The notes under the pieces were generated by a model. That model did no database searches and was not told the DNA's origin. It saw only the letters and a list, made by a program, of their open reading frames with translations. Position numbers and translations under genes: made by a program. Positions 60,248 through 64,000 of a stretch of DNA of 64,000 nt are shown here, piece after piece; the stretch's first letter is position 1, and each line of letters opens with the position of its first letter. Origin of the DNA: an uncultured Ruminococcus sp. (lineage in GTDB: Bacteria > Bacillota > Clostridia > Oscillospirales > Ruminococcaceae); contig CADALT010000009.1 in the NCBI GenBank assembly GCA_902788785.1, forward strand, positions 1 to 64,000, read 5' to 3'.

Positions 60248-63184
60248 ATGGAGATCAACAAAATTTGCGGCGGACATCTGAAAAAGTTCGCTGCGGCATG
60301 GGCAGGTCTGGTAATAGCATTGGGCGGTATCGCCGCACCTATGACCTCGGGCAGTTTTTTGTCCGACGGTACACTGCGTGCATATGCCGAAGAAACAGCA
60401 GAAGAAAAAACAGACGATAAGATACCCGATAACCTGAACGGCTGGACACTCGGCACTTTCAAGTCGGGCGGACACACTTTCACCTATGCCAGCAAAATAA
60501 TGAGCTTCACCGAGCTTGAGACCGAGAACAACGAGGCTTTCATGCTTATCGATGTGGAGATGAACGACAGAAATCTTTCCATACCTTCCACTGTTGAGAT
60601 AGACGGTGTCAAGCACACCGTAAATGCGCTTTATCATAATTTTGGCGCAGGCATAAAAGCCGAATCAGTCACCATACCCGAAACGGTAACAGATATAGGC
60701 GACTACGTATTCAGTGACGCTTCCATAGTATCTTTCCATATGGCAGGGAGCGTAAAATACATAGGTCAGTATTTCTGCTCGGGCGTGAAAGGTCTGGTGC
60801 CTTTTAAATGCACTTTCGATACCTCTTCTCTCAAAAGTATCAGCAAAGGAGGATTTATCGGCACAGCACTTGATACGCCCAACGACAAAGGCGCTGTTAT
60901 GATAGGCAATTGCCTTTTGAGGTACACAGGTCCCGATGCCGACACCCTCAAAGTGGCAGATTTTTCCGATAAGCCCATAGAAGTGATAGGCGGCGACTGC
61001 TTTATAAAAACTTCCGACCCCGATTTTATATACAATGCAAAGACCCTCGATATATCAGGTGTGCGTGCGCTTAGTACCGGTTCGACCAATCACCTCTATT
61101 TCATGACCGATCTCACAGGCACCGAAGACCTGACTTATATCGACGGCATCAATACACTCATATCCACATGGTATTTTAATTATCACAAGAACGATGAAAA
61201 AGTTATTTTAGGCAACTATGTATTCAATTATAAGGCAGGAGAAGTCCTCGACTTTACCTCGGACGAATTCAAGAATGTCACCAATACGATGCAATACAAC
61301 GATCACTATTCTTTCTCGGGACTTGAAAACGTAAAGGTACTTAAACTCAGGAAAGATGAACCTCTGCTGTCATACGATATGATAAAAGATCCCTATCAGT
61401 TCAAAAATCTCGAAGAGGTATATATCGACGGAAAAAAGGTCGAGTGCACAAGAACAGAACAGTTCATGCCCGGACTGATAAAAACGTATTATAAGCAAAT
61501 ATTCCAGCGTTCTAAATTCGCCAAGACTTTTGCTGATGATAAGATAAAACTGGTATTCAAGGAGCTGGGCATCGACTATTACGGTCTTTACAATGATAAA
61601 GTAGGTACTCTTTCCGCAGACAGAGAATTCTATATCGTGAAAACACTGCATGACTATCTTGCAAAGGATTACTATAGAAAAGATGGCGGAGCAGATTCGA
61701 TATATGAGATCATTAACATAGGCACACCTGCCGTATGCCAGCCCTACGCCGAGCTGTATGCGTATATGCTCCAGTGCGCAGGTGTAGATGCAGAAGTCGC
61801 ACAAAGCGCAAAGCTGGTACCTGCGGAGGAATATGTCGAGCCTGATGAAGGCAAATATGTATACACCTATACGGATAAAAACGGCAAAGCATATGCACTT
61901 ATCAACCTCCATGGTCACTCATGGACTCTTGTAAAGGTCGGCGGCAACTGGTACCATATAGATATAAGCTGGGATTCCATCGCCTGCGAGGATGATTATG
62001 CCAGCACCTATTACTGGTTCATGTTCACACAGGACTTTATCGACAATGAAAACATAAAGCGTTCCGCCGCAAAGTACGAAGAAGTATACCAGGGCAGATG
62101 GGTCCCCATGGGCTTTATCAACACAGATCCTTATTACTTCTATTCCGACCTCACTCTGTTCGATCACGTTGATACGGATGCGCCATACTACGCCGATGTT
62201 AACGGCGACCATGTACGCAGTGAGGAGGACTGGAAGCTTGCGCAGGGCTTCTGCCTGCTGGGTGAAAATATAAAGAAAGATCTGCTGAACGGCAAGCCTG
62301 CATCGGACGAAGCCAAGGCGCAGATGAAAGGCATAGCCATATATAAAGACGAAGACCTCAAAAAGGAAGATCTGAGCAATGCTGTTCCCATAAAAATGGT
62401 AGACGACAAAGGCGATCTCACATTCTCCCCAAAACAGTGCGATGCAAACTTTGACGGCGTTGTGGATATGTCTGATGTGCTGACCCTAAGACAGATATGC
62501 TCGGGAAGCTGTACCGATCAGATAAAGGAACTTAACGAAAATGCCGACAGATCGGATGAAGAGTTCGAGTACCATACAAAAGAGCTGCCGCTGTTTTCCT
62601 ATCAAAACGGCGAAGCAGATTTAGACCTCGAACAGATAGTTGACACCGACGGTCTCCCTGCGATAAATCTGGGCGATAACCGTTATAATATACTCAAGCC
62701 CGAGCCCACTCCGAAGCCTGCACCTAAGCCTGCACCTAAGCCTGCTGATGCGACAACTTCTTCCGAGAGCGGTAATAGCAGCAGCCGCAGCGAGACCAAT
62801 GCAGAAAGAAAATATAACAGCAGCAACGACGACAGGACGAATGACAGTTCAATGCCCGATGCAAAGGCAGAAGATAAGACCGATACGGCAACAGCCGGAC
62901 CCGATAACACAAAGCCCGAAGATGAAAAGGCTGCCGATACTGCCGCAACAGACGGTGAGACCACAGCCGATGAAAACAACACTGTTATTCTCGGCGATAT
63001 AAACGGTGACGGCAATATAAATGTAAGCGATATTGCTCTTGCAGCATCTCACATCAAGGGTATACGAGCCCTCACCCCACAGCAGCAGAAAGCTGCGGAC
63101 ATAACAGGTGACGGTCAGATAAACGTCAGCGATATTGCCGCTATATCCGCCCATATCAAGGGCATAAAAGCTATAAGGTCATGA
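60248..63184 (+). CDS. Secreted LRR - transglutaminase-like - dockerin protein
   Basis: A 978-residue exoprotein. A signal segment (AAAWAGLVIALGGIAAPMTS) is followed by BspA-type leucine-rich repeats (residues about 90-400; SVTIPETVTDIGDYVFSDAS). A transglutaminase-like cysteine hydrolase domain spans about 450-600, with C497 (GTPAVCQPYAEL), H557 (HGHSWTLV) and D572 (YHIDISWD) as the catalytic triad. Two EF-hand-like loops (DVNGDHVRSEEDWK and DANFDGVVDMSDVL) then occur far apart, like a split dockerin. A Pro/Lys linker and a Ser/Asp-rich stretch lead to a complete C-terminal dockerin (DINGDGNINVSDIAL and DITGDGQINVSDIAA). The enzyme could cross-link or cleave peptides at the surface. The ATG follows AGGAGG. 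Confidence 0.9.
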   Translation: MEINKICGGHLKKFAAAWAGLVIALGGIAAPMTSGSFLSDGTLRAYAEETAEEKTDDKIPDNLNGWTLGTFKSGGHTFTYASKIMSFTELETENNEAFMLIDVEMNDRNLSIPSTVEIDGVKHTVNALYHNFGAGIKAESVTIPETVTDIGDYVFSDASIVSFHMAGSVKYIGQYFCSGVKGLVPFKCTFDTSSLKSISKGGFIGTALDTPNDKGAVMIGNCLLRYTGPDADTLKVADFSDKPIEVIGGDCFIKTSDPDFIYNAKTLDISGVRALSTGSTNHLYFMTDLTGTEDLTYIDGINTLISTWYFNYHKNDEKVILGNYVFNYKAGEVLDFTSDEFKNVTNTMQYNDHYSFSGLENVKVLKLRKDEPLLSYDMIKDPYQFKNLEEVYIDGKKVECTRTEQFMPGLIKTYYKQIFQRSKFAKTFADDKIKLVFKELGIDYYGLYNDKVGTLSADREFYIVKTLHDYLAKDYYRKDGGADSIYEIINIGTPAVCQPYAELYAYMLQCAGVDAEVAQSAKLVPAEEYVEPDEGKYVYTYTDKNGKAYALINLHGHSWTLVKVGGNWYHIDISWDSIACEDDYASTYYWFMFTQDFIDNENIKRSAAKYEEVYQGRWVPMGFINTDPYYFYSDLTLFDHVDTDAPYYADVNGDHVRSEEDWKLAQGFCLLGENIKKDLLNGKPASDEAKAQMKGIAIYKDEDLKKEDLSNAVPIKMVDDKGDLTFSPKQCDANFDGVVDMSDVLTLRQICSGSCTDQIKELNENADRSDEEFEYHTKELPLFSYQNGEADLDLEQIVDTDGLPAINLGDNRYNILKPEPTPKPAPKPAPKPADATTSSESGNSSSRSETNAERKYNSSNDDRTNDSSMPDAKAEDKTDTATAGPDNTKPEDEKAADTAATDGETTADENNTVILGDINGDGNINVSDIALAASHIKGIRALTPQQQKAADITGDGQINVSDIAAISAHIKGIKAIRS

Positions 63185-63212
63185 TGAAACTTTCCTCATA
63201 AACACATTTTTT

Positions 63213-63246
63213 GCAGATCCCGTTTCGACGGGGTCTGCGATTTTAT
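63213..63246 (+). terminator. Terminator after the LRR-transglutaminase-dockerin gene
   Basis: Stem GCAGATCCCGT / ACGGGGTCTGC with loop TTCG (one G.T), followed by GATTTTAT. Confidence 0.82.
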
Positions 63247-63302
63247 GTCGAAAACCATAATATACGGCTTTTCATGGCTTTTTTCTTTGGGAAAAATCTC
63301 TA

Positions 63303-63331
63303 TTGAAAATATCATGGAAATATGTTATAAT
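63303..63331 (+). promoter_or_regulatory. typA promoter
   Basis: TTGAAA (63303-63308) and TATAAT (63326-63331) are spaced by 17 bases. The leader of about 170 bases contains the hairpin CCTTGCGC / GCGCAGGG (about 63350-63367) followed by TTCTTTTG, a possible weak attenuator. Confidence 0.72.
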
Positions 63332-63505
63332 AAATAACCGAAAGTTGACCTTGCGCTTGCGCAGGGTTCTTTTGTTGTTTGGGACACTTCGTTAAAGTGC
63401 AGTATATATAACGGAAAGAAACTGCCGGAATATGTTAAAACAGCGAAAATTCAAACCAAATCAATCAAACGGTAACAACGTCATAATATAGCGGAGGGAA
63501 GTAAA

Positions 63506-64000
63506 ATGATTAGAGAAGATCTCAGGAACGTAGCTATCATCGCCCACGTCGATCACGGTAAGACAACACTGGTCGATCAGATGCTCAAGCAGAGCGGTAC
63601 TTTCAGAGAGAACCAGGCTGTCGAGGAGAGAGTAATGGACTCCAACGACATCGAAAGGGAGAGAGGCATCACCATACTGGCAAAGAATACCTCTATCAAG
63701 TATAAAGATGTCAAGATAAACGTTATCGACACCCCCGGCCATGCTGACTTCGGCGGCGAGGTCGAGCGTGTACTGAAGATGGTAAACGGCGTTCTGCTGC
63801 TGGTAGATGCAGCCGAGGGTCCTATGCCCCAGACACGTTTCGTTCTGCAGAAGGCTCTGGAACTGGGTCATAAGATAATCATCGTCGTAAATAAGATCGA
63901 CCGTCCCGATGCAAGACTCAAAGAGGTCGTTGAGGAAGTTCTGGAACTTCTCCTTGATCTGGACGCTACCGACGAACAGCTGGACAGCCCCGTTCTTTTC
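63506..64000 (+). CDS. typA: TypA/BipA ribosome-associated GTPase, 3' end beyond window
   Basis: The first 165 residues of a translational GTPase. G1 is AHVDHGKTT, the switch I region is [15 protein letters not shown]3 is [16 protein letters not shown], and G4 is [11 protein letters not shown]. This spacing and the N-terminal [20 protein letters not shown] are typical of TypA/BipA rather than EF-G or LepA. It acts on the 70S ribosome in stress and cold. The frame stays open to base 64000, so the gene is truncated by the window. The start follows CGGAGGG. Confidence 0.95.
   Translation, partial: MIREDLRNVAIIAHVDHGKTTLVDQMLKQSGTFRENQAVEERVMDSNDIERERGITILAKNTSIKYKDVKINVIDTPGHADFGGEVERVLKMVNGVLLLVDAAEGPMPQTRFVLQKALELGHKIIIVVNKIDRPDARLKEVVEEVLELLLDLDATDEQLDSPVLF

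Noticed and set aside
1-64000. CRISPR arrays, insertion sequences, prophage genes
   Set aside because: No regularly spaced identical repeats, transposases, integrases or phage structural genes were seen on either strand.

Overview
This 64 kb stretch looks like chromosome of a Gram-positive anaerobe of the Ruminococcaceae, most likely Ruminococcus and closest in character to R. albus. The evidence is three secreted proteins ending in dockerin modules with the duplicated 'DIA..A.HIKGI' signature, a V/A-type ATPase operon, a class III glutamine synthetase, Spo0A, a Firmicutes-type L10 leader RNA, and TTGACA-17-TATAAT promoters. There are no rRNA or tRNA genes, no CRISPR array and no transposase. 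Family names here are read from sequence motifs; no database search was run.

Layout. 0-4.4 kb: a MarR repressor and a heterodimeric ABC exporter with one degenerate ATP site, all on the minus strand. 4.6-6.8 kb: spo0A, then L10 leader-rplJ-rplL; rplL carries a frameshifting 8-bp tandem duplication. 6.8-11.6 kb: a minus-strand housekeeping cluster (aroK, RluA-type pseudouridine synthase, hydrolases, membrane proteins) containing a decayed SMI1/KNR4-like gene. 11.6-14.8 kb: an XRE regulator, then only rnfC and rnfD of the six-gene Rnf set. 14.8-18.6 kb: regulators, a lone fumarase alpha subunit and an alpha/beta hydrolase. 18.7-20 kb: a leucine-rich-repeat dockerin protein behind a structured, attenuator-like leader. 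20-24.8 kb: aroE, a deoxycytidylate deaminase, a lipoprotein, and homoserine dehydrogenase with an ACT-domain partner.

25-34.4 kb: a nine-gene V/A-ATPase operon (H/G-C-I-K-F-E-A-B-D) followed by a DUF308-like membrane protein. 34.5-36.9 kb: glnN behind a terminator-type leader, then a cluster of hairpins that could be a small RNA. 37-40.5 kb: a SleB-like cell-wall hydrolase, an unknown protein and an aminotransferase. 40.8-43.3 kb: two CobW/COG0523 GTPases (one with a long His-rich repeat, one fused to a DUF1980-like domain) and a TSCPD protein, probably a metal-handling operon. 43.5-47 kb: two CDP-glycerol-type polymer transferases and an IspD/TarI cytidylyltransferase, with a 103-bp nested palindrome at the end of the first gene. 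47-50.8 kb: clpB and two small genes. 51-57.6 kb: a radical SAM gene, thrB, HU, an Ala/Lys-rich DUF6465-like protein, and a run of genes including rsmG, a TrmN6-like methyltransferase and tsaD. 57.7-63.2 kb: two divergent dockerin proteins, one with about five copies of an unfamiliar ~90-residue repeat, the other an LRR-transglutaminase protein. 63.5 kb to the end: the start of typA.

The dockerin proteins lack visible glycoside hydrolase domains and suggest surface or cellulosome-related roles beyond fibre hydrolysis. The best candidates for undescribed biology are the structured leader with a G9 tract (19.8-20.0 kb), the palindromic element at 44.83-44.93 kb, the hairpin cluster after glnN, the repeat family in the 57.7-59.7 kb protein, and the CobW-CobW/DUF1980-TSCPD operon.
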